Source: Elymus sibiricus
Lineage: Eukaryota > Streptophyta > Magnoliopsida > Poales > Poaceae
Assembly: GCA_039707655.1 (NCBI GenBank)
Contig: CM077665.1
Coordinates: 142,849,148-142,913,147, forward strand
Direction of reading: 5' to 3'
DNA: 64,000 nucleotides
Below the pieces are notes generated by a model that searched no databases, was not told the origin of the DNA, and was given only the letters and a program-made list of their open reading frames with translations. This document shows, in pieces, positions 35,426-46,837 of the stretch; within the stretch, counting starts at the first letter, position 1; each line of letters starts with the position of its first letter. Position numbers and translations under genes: made by a program.

Positions 35426-36480
35426 TAACCTTTTTACTGACATGGTAGAAAGAGGACAAATCAATGTTTTTAGAAGAGACAACAAAGGTTGTTGTTCATT
35501 ACGAACCTCACAACTCCTAATCGCTAGATTTAGAAGACTAATAGTTAAGACTGATGTTTGAGTACCATCAAAGCTGATACGATAAATAGTAGTATAGATA
35601 TAAATTGGAACCGGTGGTGGTGGTGGTGAGTTCACTTCTCCCTCCGCCCCAATTTATGTAGAACCCAGTAGACCCATTCGGTTTGGAAGAGTTAACTCTC
35701 CGCTCCACCTCATTCTCCCCTATCCATCTAGAATCCACGAGACTCCTTCGATTTGGAAGAGTTTACTATATACTCCACCCTAATATCTCTAATCCATCTA
35801 GAATCCACCATACCCCTTAGCCCTTCCCCCCTCCCCCACAACAAAAACAAAATAAAAAATAATGCGGTTGGGGAGTCTTGATCCTCACACCTACCTCTAC
35901 ACTCATCACGATAAAACAAGCAAGTTGACTAAGTGCTTTATAAGTACATGTTAGTACGTAGTTCTTTTACTATGACACAAACGAGCAAGTCAATCCACCA
36001 AGTACAAAAAATCCATACCGTGACTTCTCCCTAACATCCATCCTTCAGTCGTCACTCTTTCTCAATCCCCGTTCACCAGCCGCCTCTTGTCCTAATCAAT
36101 CTAGCTATGGTTTTGCTGCTACAAATCTTGCACCGGTGCTCGCGAATTCAGTGTTGCCTGCTTGCTTGAGTTTTCCTTCCTAGTGTTATAAGTGCTTTGA
36201 TTGTGATATACTGCTATCAAATTTAGTTCAACTAATTTTGTTGTTCGTAGCGCGAAAAGCATTATGATAGTACGGTTAATTTTAGGATTTTCATAACCAG
36301 CGAACATTTCCGCGATGGCGTCATAAAAATGTTCGTTTTTTCATGCCCTCCGAAAAGAAACGTAATAACAATTCCCAACTTAACCATGTACACTATGTGA
36401 ATACGCAATCCAACATGTACACCATGAGAATACGCAATCCAACACAACAATCATCCCAATATAGTGGACCGTGACGTCCT
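35426..36480. other. Intergenic region upstream of eIF5A with two short duplications
   Basis: A duplication of about 66 bp at 35662-35820 (both halves contain TTTGGAAGAGTT and ATCCATCTAGAATCCAC). A clean 29-bp tandem pair lies at 36385-36413 and 36414-36442 with two mismatches (CATGTACAC...CGCAATCCAA). No gene is supported. Confidence 0.6.
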
Positions 36481-36842
36481 CCCAAGGAATCCCTATCCTA
36501 TCGGAATCAGATATTTGACTTGAGTTTTCTGATCACCGATCAGCGAAAAGAAGCCATAGAAAGGCAGAAGAGAAGAAAAGCAAAGAAAAGAACAGAGAGA
36601 AAGATGCTCAAGCCGCCCCATGGCGTGGTTCGAACGCGAAGAGATGCCTGCCTTCCGCAGCCGTACAGCTGTACCCGTCCCCCGACCAAACCGACGGCCT
36701 CGATCTCTCCCTCCACCCGTCGACCAAAATCCTCTTCCGCCGAGACGCGGGCCCGCACCATCTCGGGCCCCACCGTCATCCTCAGAGGTCCAATCAGCAG
36801 AGGTAGGAAGGTGGATGTGGCCGGAGCACGCGCTGTTAGCGC

Positions 36843-36863
36843 TATAAATGCACTCGAACCCTA
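36843..36863 (+). promoter_or_regulatory. Core promoter of eIF5A: TATA box and telo-box
   Basis: TATAAAT at 36843-36849 lies about 250 bp before the ATG and about 100 bp before the leader intron donor. AACCCTAG at 36857-36864 is a telo-box-type motif (AACCCTA), frequent in promoters of translation-apparatus genes. Transcription probably starts near 36875. Confidence 0.65.
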
Positions 36864-36948
36864 GGATTCGGTGCGAGCTTATCACTTATCATCATCAGCG
36901 CCCCTCCCTCTCTCCTCCTTCTCGCGCGTCGTGATCCATCCAGCCCAG

Positions 36949-37067
36949 GTAAATTCGCGGGATTCAGTTCCGATTTTGGCAGTTCGGGTGTCATAGTGGC
37001 CAAGTTTTCTTGATTTGGAGCCTCGAAGCTTAATCTCGTTGTTTGGATTTGGTTTGTTGTTGTTCAG
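36949..37067 (+). other. Intron in the 5' leader of eIF5A
   Basis: Donor CCAG|GTAAATTC and acceptor TTGTTCAG|GGG, with a T-rich tail, 119 bp. It lies wholly upstream of the ATG. Leader introns are common in highly expressed plant translation genes. Confidence 0.7.
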
Positions 37068-37098
37068 GGGGAGAAGCTAATTAGCAACTAAGGTCGCC

Positions 37099-40012
37099 AT
37101 GTCGGACTCCGAGGACCACCAGTTCGAGTCCAAGGCCGATGCCGGGGCGTCCAAGACCTACCCTATGCAGGCCGGCGCCATCCGGAAGGGCGGCTACCTC
37201 GTCATCAAGAACCGCCCCTGCAAGGTACGTATCTGCCTCTGATCCCGGCTGGATGGTTTATTTGTGTGTGATCGCAATTCCGCTGCTGCTGTTCATGGCC
37301 GCCGTGCTATGATGGAATACTGATGTTGTTATCTCCGGATGCTGCTATTTCTGTTTGAGAATGCTTGGAAGCTGTCGTAGGATGGTTTCTTATAACTGTG
37401 GATTGACTGATTGATAGTATATCAGTGGTGAACCCAAGGAAAAGGGTCGAGTTGTTATTTATATAGGGGAGGGGAGCTATTTTTGACCATGTACCGCTAC
37501 TATCTGCCCTGTACTGTACACGATTAATTAGGAGGGGCTTGAAAGTTGAAACAGGGGAAGATGTGACTAGATGATATCCAAACAAAAATCATGTGATGGG
37601 ATAACTTGTAAGAAACATGTTTTATTAGTCCAACTAAACTTGCTAACATCCATTATTCCTGTAATCCTAATAATATTTTCCTAGTATTTTGCGGGGTAGA
37701 ATGAAATATTCCCTCTGTCCCAAAATAAATGTCTCAACGTAAAGTTGAGACACTTATTTTGGGACGGAGGGAGTAGTTTGGTAACCAAAAAGGGATTTCC
37801 ACTCAGGCTCTTTAAACTATATACTGTGTCTGTACAGTGGTTGATTTGGCTATTCTGTGTCGAAAATTTAAGATTGTAATCGAAGTGTAATGGGCACAGT
37901 CGACATGTTTGGATGGAATATGATGGAGATTTAAAGCTTCCTGCATGTACATAGACCTACCGAAGGAAGAAATACCTTTCTTTCTCAATCTTTTGCATTG
38001 ACTTCTCCAAAGAAAGCCTCGATCATAAATTTGTTCTGTTTCTTGAAATTTGGAAGGGACAAACAGTTAATTGACTCAAAAGCTAAAACTAATTTATCCA
38101 TGTTTATCTAGCTTGTTGTGCACTATGTGAGATACGGTGATTGTTGTTCTTACCTTTTTAGTACATGTGTCTTCACCTACTCCTGTGTGTATGTTTCCTG
38201 TAAGTTCTGACAGCTGTCATTGTAATCATAATACGGTACAAGGCTTAAGCCTGAAAATATTTGGTGCTTCTTTGCCATTAATTTTTGGGTGTTTTATGTT
38301 ATCTCGTTGTGCTAAATAAACTTGTGCTACAGGTGGTGGAGGTTTCTACTTCGAAGACTGGAAAGCACGGCCATGCTAAATGCCACTTTGTTGCCTTAGA
38401 TATATTCAATGGTAAAAAGCTTGAGGACATTGTTCCTTCATCCCACAACTGTGATGTAAGTTAATTTTATCAATGTTTAATGAAGAACTTTGGTTGGTTC
38501 AGTTTTACTGATAATTCCGTATTCTGCATTTTGTAGGTTCCACATGTAGACCGTACTGAGTATCAGCTGATTGACATATCAGAGGATGGATTTGTACGTT
38601 CTATTAATCAAGAAAAATGTATTTTTATTGTGCATCGTTGTTCGCTTCGATACTTATTATATTATTTGTTTTAGGTGAGCCTTCTTACTGAGAATGGTAG
38701 CACTAAGGATGATCTTAAACTCCCAACTGACGATGCTATCCTGACCCAGGTTTGGTTGACGAATCTTTAAGCATCCCTTTCTTATTTTTGCATGTGTATA
38801 TCCGTGATAAGGATGTGCCCTTTTTCATTTGTTAGGTTCTTTATGCTATCTTCTTTGCTTGATACGAGTTATGTCACCCCTTATATTCTGTTAGTTGTTT
38901 CTATACCCCAAAATATCCTGACTGGTGTTGATATTTCTGATCTTAGCTATCAGTTTTGTTTGGAATTTATTTTGGGCATAATAATAAGCCATGTCTGTGA
39001 TTGTTATCTTTTTTATTTGGGAACCTGTTTGGTTGGTGACTAATTTTGCCACAGTTCGCCACACTTGCCTTACTTTAGGTGTTGTTAAAATTCTTAGCCA
39101 CACTTTGGCTTGCCTAAGGGAATCTTTCCACAGTTTTTGTGTGTATGACATGTGGGCCATATTTCTCAAACAAAGAATCTTGCCTTAGGTGTGGCTAGAA
39201 CCAAACACACACCTAACTTGATTAAACTTGCCTAACTTGAGATGTTGAATCTTGCCTTATTTGAGTATCTCGATTTATTGATGTTTATCTGGGTGGTAGG
39301 AACTTTTAGACAGTGCACACTTCTGAAATAGCTGGCGTAAAAACTAGAGGAAATCTAGACGTTTACTCTTCCCACCTCTCTTTGTATACTCTTTATCATC
39401 TGTTTTCCTTTCTTCTGGTTGGGGAAAGGCAGAGACTTTCATTCATTCTTCACCATGACCCTACATGTATAAGCCAGTACCCACACTAAAATGTTGCATT
39501 TGTATCTGTCATGATTGTTGCTCTTTTTTTTTTTTTTTGGTGTAACGCGTTTTGCATTCTTTCTCTTCAGTATGTAAAGTATGAAGCGCATACATGAATA
39601 AAACTCGTGTTTAGAATTGTTCTTGGCGTTTCCTTTCCACCTCTGTTGTGCTGCCCAGTTTACTTTCACTTCATCGTTTATGCATCTCGATCTAATTGCC
39701 ATATGCATCTCGATCTCCCTTGAAGCACGTCTGGATTTTTCTGTCGAATTGCACTGTAACTATGATTACTTTTGCTGCTTTATCATTTATGCATTGTAAC
39801 CACACATATGCCATAGACTTATTAGTAAGTACTACACCCTCTGTTCACAAATGTAAGACGTTTTGGCAGTTTTAATTGCTTACTCGGTAAAAATCTGCTT
39901 GGCAATTCAGCTCAAGGATGGATTTGCTGAGGGGAAGGATCTGGCGCTGACGGTCATGTCGGCGATGGGGGAGGAGCAGATCTGCGCAGTCAAGGACGTG
40001 GGCCCCAGGTAA
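37099..40012 (+). CDS. eIF5A: Eukaryotic translation initiation factor 5A
   Basis: Five coding exons: 37099-37224, 38333-38455, 38537-38593, 38675-38749, 39911-40012 (stop TAA). All introns are GT-AG and all exon joins fall between codons. The product is 160 aa, the normal plant length. It starts [16 protein letters not shown]. The SH3-like N-terminal domain holds the hypusine loop [12 protein letters not shown], with the modified lysine at K53 (family alignment by eye). The C-terminal OB-fold ends AVKDVGPR. eIF5A binds the ribosome E site in the cytoplasm and relieves stalling at difficult peptide bonds; deoxyhypusine synthase and hydroxylase activate it. All key residues are present and no frame damage is seen, so it looks functional. 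The ATG is the first in the spliced leader and matches family starts. MITEs sit only in introns and downstream. Confidence 0.96.
37709..37773. mobile_element. Stowaway-type MITE in eIF5A intron 1 of the coding region
   Basis: A 65-bp near-perfect palindrome, left end TTCCCTCTGTCCC, right end GGGACGGAGGGAG, flanked by TA on both sides (37707-37708, 37774-37775). This is the typical Stowaway terminus and target. Confidence 0.9.
39013..39224. mobile_element. Probable MITE with GTTTGGTT ends in the last eIF5A intron
   Basis: The left end has CTGTTTGGTTGGTGAC, the right end GGCTAGAACCAAACACACACC, which are inverted around GTTTGGTT. The inner halves also carry inverted GCCACACTTGCC / GGTGTGGC-like pieces. 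About 210 bp. The superfamily (hAT or PIF-like) is not clear and no target duplication could be fixed. Confidence 0.45.
39822..39885. mobile_element. Half of a Stowaway MITE near the last eIF5A acceptor
   Basis: CACCCTCTGTTCACAAATG...TTTTGGCAGTTTTAATT resembles the left half of a Stowaway element, with no matching right end before the splice acceptor at 39910. Confidence 0.5.
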
Positions 40013-40346
40013 CTTCCTTGGAGCGAGGGCCAAGATAAACGGACGGATCCATTATCTGTCAAATTTAAGCTAAAGGAAGACGAAGTATTAAAGAAGGAAT
40101 GCTATCGAGTGAGACATTCACCTAAGCCGGAGTCGAGTGCAGTGATTGCTGGGTGTAGCATATCTGCTTACCACTACCTATCATCCGTGACATTTGGGAC
40201 CCTTGTATTTCCTATGGTTTTATATATGTGCTTGGTGTCAATAATTGATTTATTTGGAACGGTGCAAACTTTATGCCAGAAAGCACGCCTGGCCATTATT
40301 ATTGCGGATTTCATCATAGTATGTTCTGTTTCTCATAAAAAAAATA

Positions 40347-40413
40347 CTCCTTCTGATGCATATTACTTCGCTCAAATGGATGTATCTAACGTATTAATAT
40401 GGATCGAAGGGAG
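40347..40413. mobile_element. Stowaway-type MITE downstream of eIF5A
   Basis: 67 bp from CTCCTTCTGATGC to GATCGAAGGGAG, flanked by TA at 40345-40346 and 40414-40415. It lies about 330 bp after the stop codon and may be inside the 3' untranslated region. Confidence 0.85.
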
Positions 40414-41341
40414 TATTACAGATTGAATCTAACCACTAGTTTAAAAACAAATCCGACCACTAAACTTCATGGCAAATTTGTTCTTTGAATAACTGTTCGT
40501 TAGGGAGAACTGTTTTTTTTTCTTGGGATAACAAAAACTGATGGGCATAACTAACAGTCATGCACAACAGTTCAGACTTCAGACAGCAATTTGTGCGGTA
40601 GTCGGCCCTCGCACTCCTCTAGTCGCAGCAATCCCGCCAAGCATACCGGAAGGGATAGGAAGCGGCACAGGACACACGGCGCCGGCGTACGTTAGGCTGA
40701 CCAGACGCGCGCGGAATCTGGCCACATTTCCTTTTCAAGTCGTCATGGCTGCTGTGATCTCCACTGTTCTCCGGTGCCATGGGTAACCAGATCCAGATGG
40801 GCATATGGCGATCATCCACTTGATCTAAGTAGTGATCTAAGTAACTGCTTGATTTCGAGAAAGTCATGGATGAACCGGAACATATGAATCCATTTCGAAA
40901 AACACATTTTGAAAAGACAAAAAAATCTGAATTTTTTTTGCGCGCGGACGTCTTCTTATTCTATGTGCATGCAAAAAGTTTCACGAAAACACAACTTTTT
41001 CTATGGCCTGTGCAAAAAAGACAAAACATTCTGTCGCAGTACGCTATTTAGAAGCACTAAAATTTGTCTTTTTACGGAGACAAAACAAAAAGATTTTTTT
41101 TCACATAACTTTGTGCCGCGGACATATTTGTGCAAACATGTGTGAACAAAATTTTGTTTCGAATTTTTTGACATTACAAAACGTGTTTAAAGTACATTTT
41201 ATAAAAAAAACGAATTCATATGTACCCGGGTTCAGGACGTCCACACTGGTTGATTTCAAGGATGCTTCCTTTTCTGTTTCTGGAGTGGCATGACTGGCCA
41301 AGGATGCAAATTGATAGCCCTCCTATTTTCATTGAACCTAA
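40414..41341. other. Intergenic DNA, partly A/T-run rich, unassigned
   Basis: 40866-41220 has many short A and T runs mixed with isolated GC islands (GCGCGCGGAC at 40940). This texture is seen in Triticeae DNA transposons, but I find no termini. No gene is supported. Confidence 0.5.
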
Positions 41342-42895
41342 GGTCAACTCCAACGCGGATCCCCTGGTGTGTCCGTTTGGGCGTAAACGGACAGATGATA
41401 CGGCCCAACGCATGGCCGCATCAGCATATTTTGTCCGTTTCACGTTCGACCCGCCGCATTTCTGGAGCAAACTTCCTCCAGGTTTGCGTCCACACGGACA
41501 ACGAACGGACTCGCGCGTGACGGGGCGGCTAGCTACCTCCCACCGCCCAAATTTACTGCGCACGCATGGGCGGCCCGCCTGTCAGCCTCCCATCCACGCG
41601 GTCCTCGTCCTTTTTCGGTCCACGGCTTCCACATCCTGCCCATCCTGCCCCCTCGAGCCCCGACACCAGCAAATCCTAGCCGTCGTTCTTCCTCTTCCTC
41701 TCGCAGGCGGCCATGGGGAAGTGGCATCTGCTTGGGAAGGGGAAGCGCGACCATGAGGCCGGCTCCTCCTCTGGCTACCGCCGCTCCACGCCCCCTGCCC
41801 GCTCCACGCCTCCCCCTGCTTCCGCATTTGCGATATCGCTGCCGGGGGCACCGCTGCGCAACAGGCCGTACATCCATGCGGATGTGTGCCGCCGCTATTG
41901 GGAGATGGTGACGCCGCTACCATGGACCGATGTCCACCTCCCAAACTACTGGCACCTGTCGGCGGACAGGGTGCCCATCCCACCGATCCCGGTGAGCGGC
42001 CGTGCACCGCCGTGAGGAGATCGACCGGTTCCACGCCCGCCTGCCCCCGGATCTCCTCTATGACCCCAGGTACGCGGTGGATTCTCCGCTCTGGGATACG
42101 TGGCTCCGCGATGAGCATGATCTCCGACGACAATCTTTTTTTGCCGGTCATCCACTGAGCCCGCGGTGGCAGCGTCCTGCCTGCAGTCCGCCCTAGATGC
42201 GCGGGCTCACTCCGACGCCATCTCCCTTCCCCTCCCTGCCACCACCACCTCCCATGACCGACGAGGAGGAGGCCAAGCTCATGAGGCGGGTCATGGAGTA
42301 CTCCATGAACACCCACGATGAATGGCGGTGGCAGGGCCTCGAAACGCAGTTGGACCTCTCCACGGCTGGCGACGTCGCCATCCTGGAGCTCGAGATGGCC
42401 GTCAAAGAGGAGGTGCGGGAGGAGGTCATCCAGGAGCCCCCTCCCTTGCCATGTGGAACCCGCGGCTGGTGGGCCAGCGGTGGGCGCGTTCGTCCACGGC
42501 GGCAGAGATGGCGGACTGGCTGGGTGCCGAGCCATGGGCGCCCACGCCGCCACAGTCACTGGAACAGGCCCCGTTACGCGAAGAGGTAGTGCAGGCGCCT
42601 GTGGCCATGGAGCCACCGCAGGCGCCACCGACCCACCTTTGGCAGCCACCGTCGTGCGTCGACCTCACCATGGACGACGACGAGGACGGTAGTGCCTGAA
42701 GACGACGTCGGCATCCAAGACGACCATGGTGGCAGCTAGCTTTTTCTAAGATTTTTTAAGTTCAAGTTATGTTTAAATGTGCGCCCGGGACTTTTTTAAA
42801 TTTATGCTAATGTATAATTATGTTATATGCGTGTTTTTTTATCTCCGCTGCCGACTTTTAATATAATGTTCATGTTTATTAGTTCATCGCTTCTC
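41342..42895 (+). mobile_element. Probable non-autonomous DNA transposon, right end lost
   Basis: The left terminus candidate GGTCAACTCCAACGCG at 41342 is followed by direct and inverted GTCCGTTTGG / CCAAACGGAC-type units up to about 41510, then a GC-rich ORF. The matching right terminus is missing; Gypsy DNA starts at about 42900. From memory such GGTCAACTCC-ended elements with a GC-rich ORF are abundant in wheat. The superfamily is uncertain. Confidence 0.5.
41713..42699 (+). pseudogene. GC-rich transposon-borne ORF, frameshifted, with acidic C-terminus
   Basis: Three frames succeed each other: 41713-42015 (MGKWHLLGKGK start, then a Ser/Pro-rich stretch and the patch ADVCRRYWEMVTPLPWTDVH), 42002-42196 (EEIDRFHARLPPDLLYDPRY) and pieces of 42197-42699 (MTDEEEAKLMRRVMEYSM; then ...MWNPRLVGQRWA... 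to the acidic end CVDLTMDDDEDGSA). At least three frameshifts separate them, so it is dead. The family occurs widely in wheat as hypothetical proteins; no biochemical role is known to me. GC content is much higher than around it. The opposite-strand frame 42649-41582 (355 codons) is a shadow of this GC-rich block. Confidence 0.55.
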
Positions 42896-42899
42896 AAAG

Positions 42900-44571
42900 A
42901 TCATACCTAAAAGAGATTACATGTTGGGTAGCATGTCACATCAAAAAATTTGTTTTTATCATTTACGTACTCGAGGACGAGTAGGAATTAAGCTTGGGGA
43001 TGCTGATACGTCTCCAACGTATCTATAACTCTTTATTGTTCCATGCTAATATATTAACACTCTAGGATACTTTATATGCATTTATATGCTGTTTTATATC
43101 ATTTTTGGGAACTAACCTATTAACCCAGTGCCCAGTGCCGGTTGATGTTTTCTGCTTGTTTTTGGCCTTCAAGAAATATGTACCAAACGAAGTCCAAATG
43201 CCACGAAACTTTTTGTTGTTTTTTTCTGGACAGAAATAAGACTTGGAAGCTTCGAAGGGAGTCCAGAGGCCACACGAGGCACTGACAAGGCAAGAGGGCA
43301 TGGCCAGGGGGTAGGCGCGCCCCTTTGCCTTGGGACCACCTTGTGGCTCTGTTTGACTTAACTCCGCCTCTATAAATTCTCTAAAATCGGGAAACCAACA
43401 GAGAGCCAGCCAAAATACTTTTTACGCCGCATCAAGCCTCTGTTCCGCCGTGTGCCCATCTGAAGCCATGTTCCGGTGCCCTATCGGGGGGGGGGAGGGG
43501 GTCGATCACGGAGGGCCTCTACATCAAACTTTTTTCTCGCATGGTGATGTGTGAGTAGTTCACCACAGACTTGCGGGGTCCATAACTAGTATCTAGATGG
43601 ATTTCTCTCTCTCTCTTTAATCTCCAATACAAAGTTCACAACGATTCCTGCGGTGATCTATTCGATGTAATCTTCTTTGCGTTGTGTTTGTTGGGATCCG
43701 ATGAATTGTGGGTTTATGATCAGACTATTCATGAATATTAATTGAGTCATCTCTGAATTCTTTTATGTATGATTGTTATAGCTTTGTATTTATCTCCGAT
43801 CTATCGGTTTGGTTTGGCCAACTAGATTGATTTATCTTCAGTGGGAGTGGTGTGTTGTGTTGTGATGGGTTTAATCTTGCAGTACTCAATTCTAGTGACA
43901 GAAGTGGACATGACACGTATTGTATTATTGCCATCAAGTATAAAACTATGGGGTTTATTCATATTAGTTGAGTTTACTTTGTCTACATCATGTCATATTG
44001 CTCAAGGCGTTACTCTGTTTCATGATTAATACTCTAGATGCATGCTGGATAGCGGTCGATGAGTGGAGTAATAGTAGTAGATGCAAGCAGGAGTCGGTCT
44101 ATTTGCTTATGGACGTGATGCTTATATACATGATCATTGTTGTGAATAAATATTTCATAACTATGTGCTTTTCTATCAATTGCCCAACAGTAATTTGTCT
44201 ACCCACTGTATGCTATCTTCGAGAGAGAAGCCTCTAGCAAAAACTATGCCCCCTGGGTCTACACAAAAATTATTACTAAAATCCTAAAAATATTGCTGCC
44301 TTTTATTTACTGTTATTTTATTTTCTATTTATATCTATCCAATTATCAGTATTTAATCCTTGCAGATATCGAGTTCAAGGGGCTTGACAATCCTCTTGCC
44401 CACGTTGGGTGCAAGTGTTTGATTCTGTGTGTGTGGTGATGACGACCGAAACTTGTGTGATTCTCCTATTGGTTCGATAACATTGGTTCTCACTGAGGGA
44501 AATACTTATCTCTACTGTGTTGTATCTCCTCTCCTCTTCAGGGGAAAACCCAACGCAGTTTACAAGTAGCA
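42900..44571 (+). mobile_element. Truncated Gypsy element: last 100 bp of internal DNA plus 3' LTR
   Basis: 42900-43003 matches the stretch before the LTR at 4849 (CTCGAGGACGAG, then AATTAAGCTTGGGGATGC). The LTR 43004-44571 (1568 bp) starts TGATACGTCTCC and ends TTACAAGTAGCA. The rest of the element to the left is missing. A run of 9 G is at about 43487. It was recently or anciently joined to Gypsy pol DNA that starts at 44572. Confidence 0.8.
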
Positions 44572-44981
44572 TCCGTGCTGAAGATGATCCCGCTCACTTG
44601 GCCTTTTGCTATCTGGGGCCTTGACATGGTCGGACCGCTCAGGACTGGGGCCAGCGGTTTCACACTTACTAGTGGCACGACAGGATGGCCTCGATCTCCT
44701 TGAGGAGGAGTGAGAGCTGGCACTCATCAGGTCTGCTATCTATCAACAGGATTTGCGGCGATACCACGACATACAAGTCAGAGACCGTGCCTTTCAAGAA
44801 GGCGACTTGGTCCTCCGACTGGACTAGAAGAAGCCCCACAAGCTTGCTCCTCCGTGGGAAGGACCCTTTGCAATATCAAAGGTGTTGAATAATGGAGCCT
44901 ATAGGCTCTACAACTTCAAGAAGGACCAAGAAGAGCCCCGTGATTGGAATGCCGATCTACTCCATAGATTTTTCACTTAGA
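44572..44981 (+). pseudogene. pol: Gypsy pol remnant: integrase core fragment and C-terminal end
   Basis: WPFAIWGLDMVGPL at about 44601-44642 is the start of an integrase core. After a deletion and frame changes, the C-terminal module is readable: RRYHDIQVRDRAFQEGDLVL, then KLAPPWEGPFAISKVLNNGAYRL, ending at TAG 44979-44981. Most of the integrase and all of RT are absent. Confidence 0.75.
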
Positions 44982-45117
44982 ATGAAATTTTGATGCTATA
45001 ATATTGTTGGAGACTTAACCGAGTCTATCTCGATGTTTGAAATCTTTTGTTTCTATACGTTTCGTTATGTTTAGCAAGAATTACGTTCGACTCGGATGGT
45101 GGAAAACACTCAGGGAT

Positions 45118-46696
45118 TGGTACATATCCAACGTATCTATATTTTTTGATCGTTTCATGCTATTATTTTTATAAATCTTGTATGATTTATGCACCAATTT
45201 TTCTCATATTTGGGAACTAACCTATTAACTCAGTGTCCAGTGCCAGTTGTTGTTTTCTGCGTGTTTTTGGTTTTTTACAAAATGTGTACCAAACGGAGTC
45301 CAAACGCGACGAAACTTTTTGATGATTTTTTCTGGACCAAAAGAAGACACAGAAGCTTCAGAGGGAGACCAGCCACCGCACGAGGGAGCGACAAGGGCAG
45401 GGGGCGCGCCCTGGGGAGTAGGGCGCGTCGTCCACCCTTGGGCGCCCCTACGGGTCCAATCCATCGCCTCTATGGCATATAAATTCACATATATTCCAAA
45501 AATCCTAGGGGAGCATCCGAAACAATTTTTCCGCTCCGCAAGTCTCTGTTCCTCCGCGATCCCATCCGGAGGCATTTTCCGGTACTCTCCCAGAGGGAGA
45601 ATCCATCACGGAGGCTGTGTTCATCAACCTTGCCGCCTCCCACATGATGTGTAAATAGTTCCTACATGACTTACGGGTCCATAGCTGTAGCTAGATGGCT
45701 CTCTCTCTCTCACACACACACTCTCTCTCTCTCTCTCTTTCTCTCTCTTGTTTGATCTTCAATACAATGATCTCTTCGAAGACCTATTCAATGTAATCTT
45801 TGCGGTTTGTTCGTTTGGATCCGATGAATTGTGAGTTTATGTTTAAAGTATTCATTGAAAGTAATTGATCCAATCTGATATTTATTATGTGTAATTTCAT
45901 ATAGCTATGTATGTTTTCCGATCTATAAGTTTGCTTTGGACAAGTAGATGAGTAGATCATCAGAGGGAGTGGTGCATAGTAGTAGGTTCAATTTTGCGGT
46001 GTCCTCACTTTATGATAGGAGGAGTAGCGAGGCGCATATTTACATATTGCTACTAAGGATAAAACGACAGGGTCTGAACATATAATTTTCTCTTACTTTG
46101 TCTACATTATGTCATCTTTCTTAATGCATTACTCTATTTTTCATGAACTTAATACCATAGATGCATGCTCGATAGCGGTTGATTGATGGAGTAATAGTAG
46201 TAGGCGTCAGTTAGTTTAACGGTATACTTATCACAGACGTGATGCATATGTAATTATCATGCCATGAATAACAACATAATTATTTGCTTTTCTATCAATT
46301 GCCCAACAGTAATTTGCGCACTTGCCGCTACTATGCTCATGAGAGAGATGCCTCTAGTGAACGCTATGGCCACCGGGTCCATCTTCCTATTTTATATATT
46401 GATAATTATCTATCCTACACTATCAGATTATTTATTATCTTTTTATTTATAATTATCTATCCTACATTATCAGATTTAATCCTTGCAATTAACGAGTACA
46501 AGAGGCTTGACAACCCTCTTGCCCGCATTGGGTTCAAGTCTTTGCTCTTGTGTGTGCAGGTACTCTTGATCGTTTGTTTGGATATCTTCATATTGGTTCG
46601 ATAAACCTTGGTTCTTAACTGAGGAAAATACTTTTCGCTACTTTACTACATCACCCTTCCTCTTCGGGGAAAATCCAACACATTTCACAAGTAGCA
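45118..46696 (+). repeat. Solo LTR (TGATACG family variant); imperfect target duplication GGGAT/GGGCT
   Basis: 1579 bp from TGGTACATATCCAACG to CACAAGTAGCA. Flanks GGGAT (45113-45117) and GGGCT (46697-46701) differ at one base. A TC/AC microsatellite lies at about 45698-45750. The outer sequence on both sides is the same Gypsy 3' region (ACTCAGG | GGGCTAC). Confidence 0.85.
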
Positions 46697-46837
46697 GGGC
46701 TACACCACACTCAGGGGCTACGCTCCACTCGGATGCCACAACACTGTTGGGGTCTACGCCCAAGGAATATGCCATACCCAGGGTACACCTCAGTGGAACG
46801 ATCAAAACACCCCTAGTGGGTGTACAATTTAACTTAT

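Noticed and set aside
41582..42649. A 355-codon minus-strand ORF in the GC-rich block
   Set aside because: High GC lowers stop frequency. The plus-strand pieces carry recognised family patches, while this frame has none.
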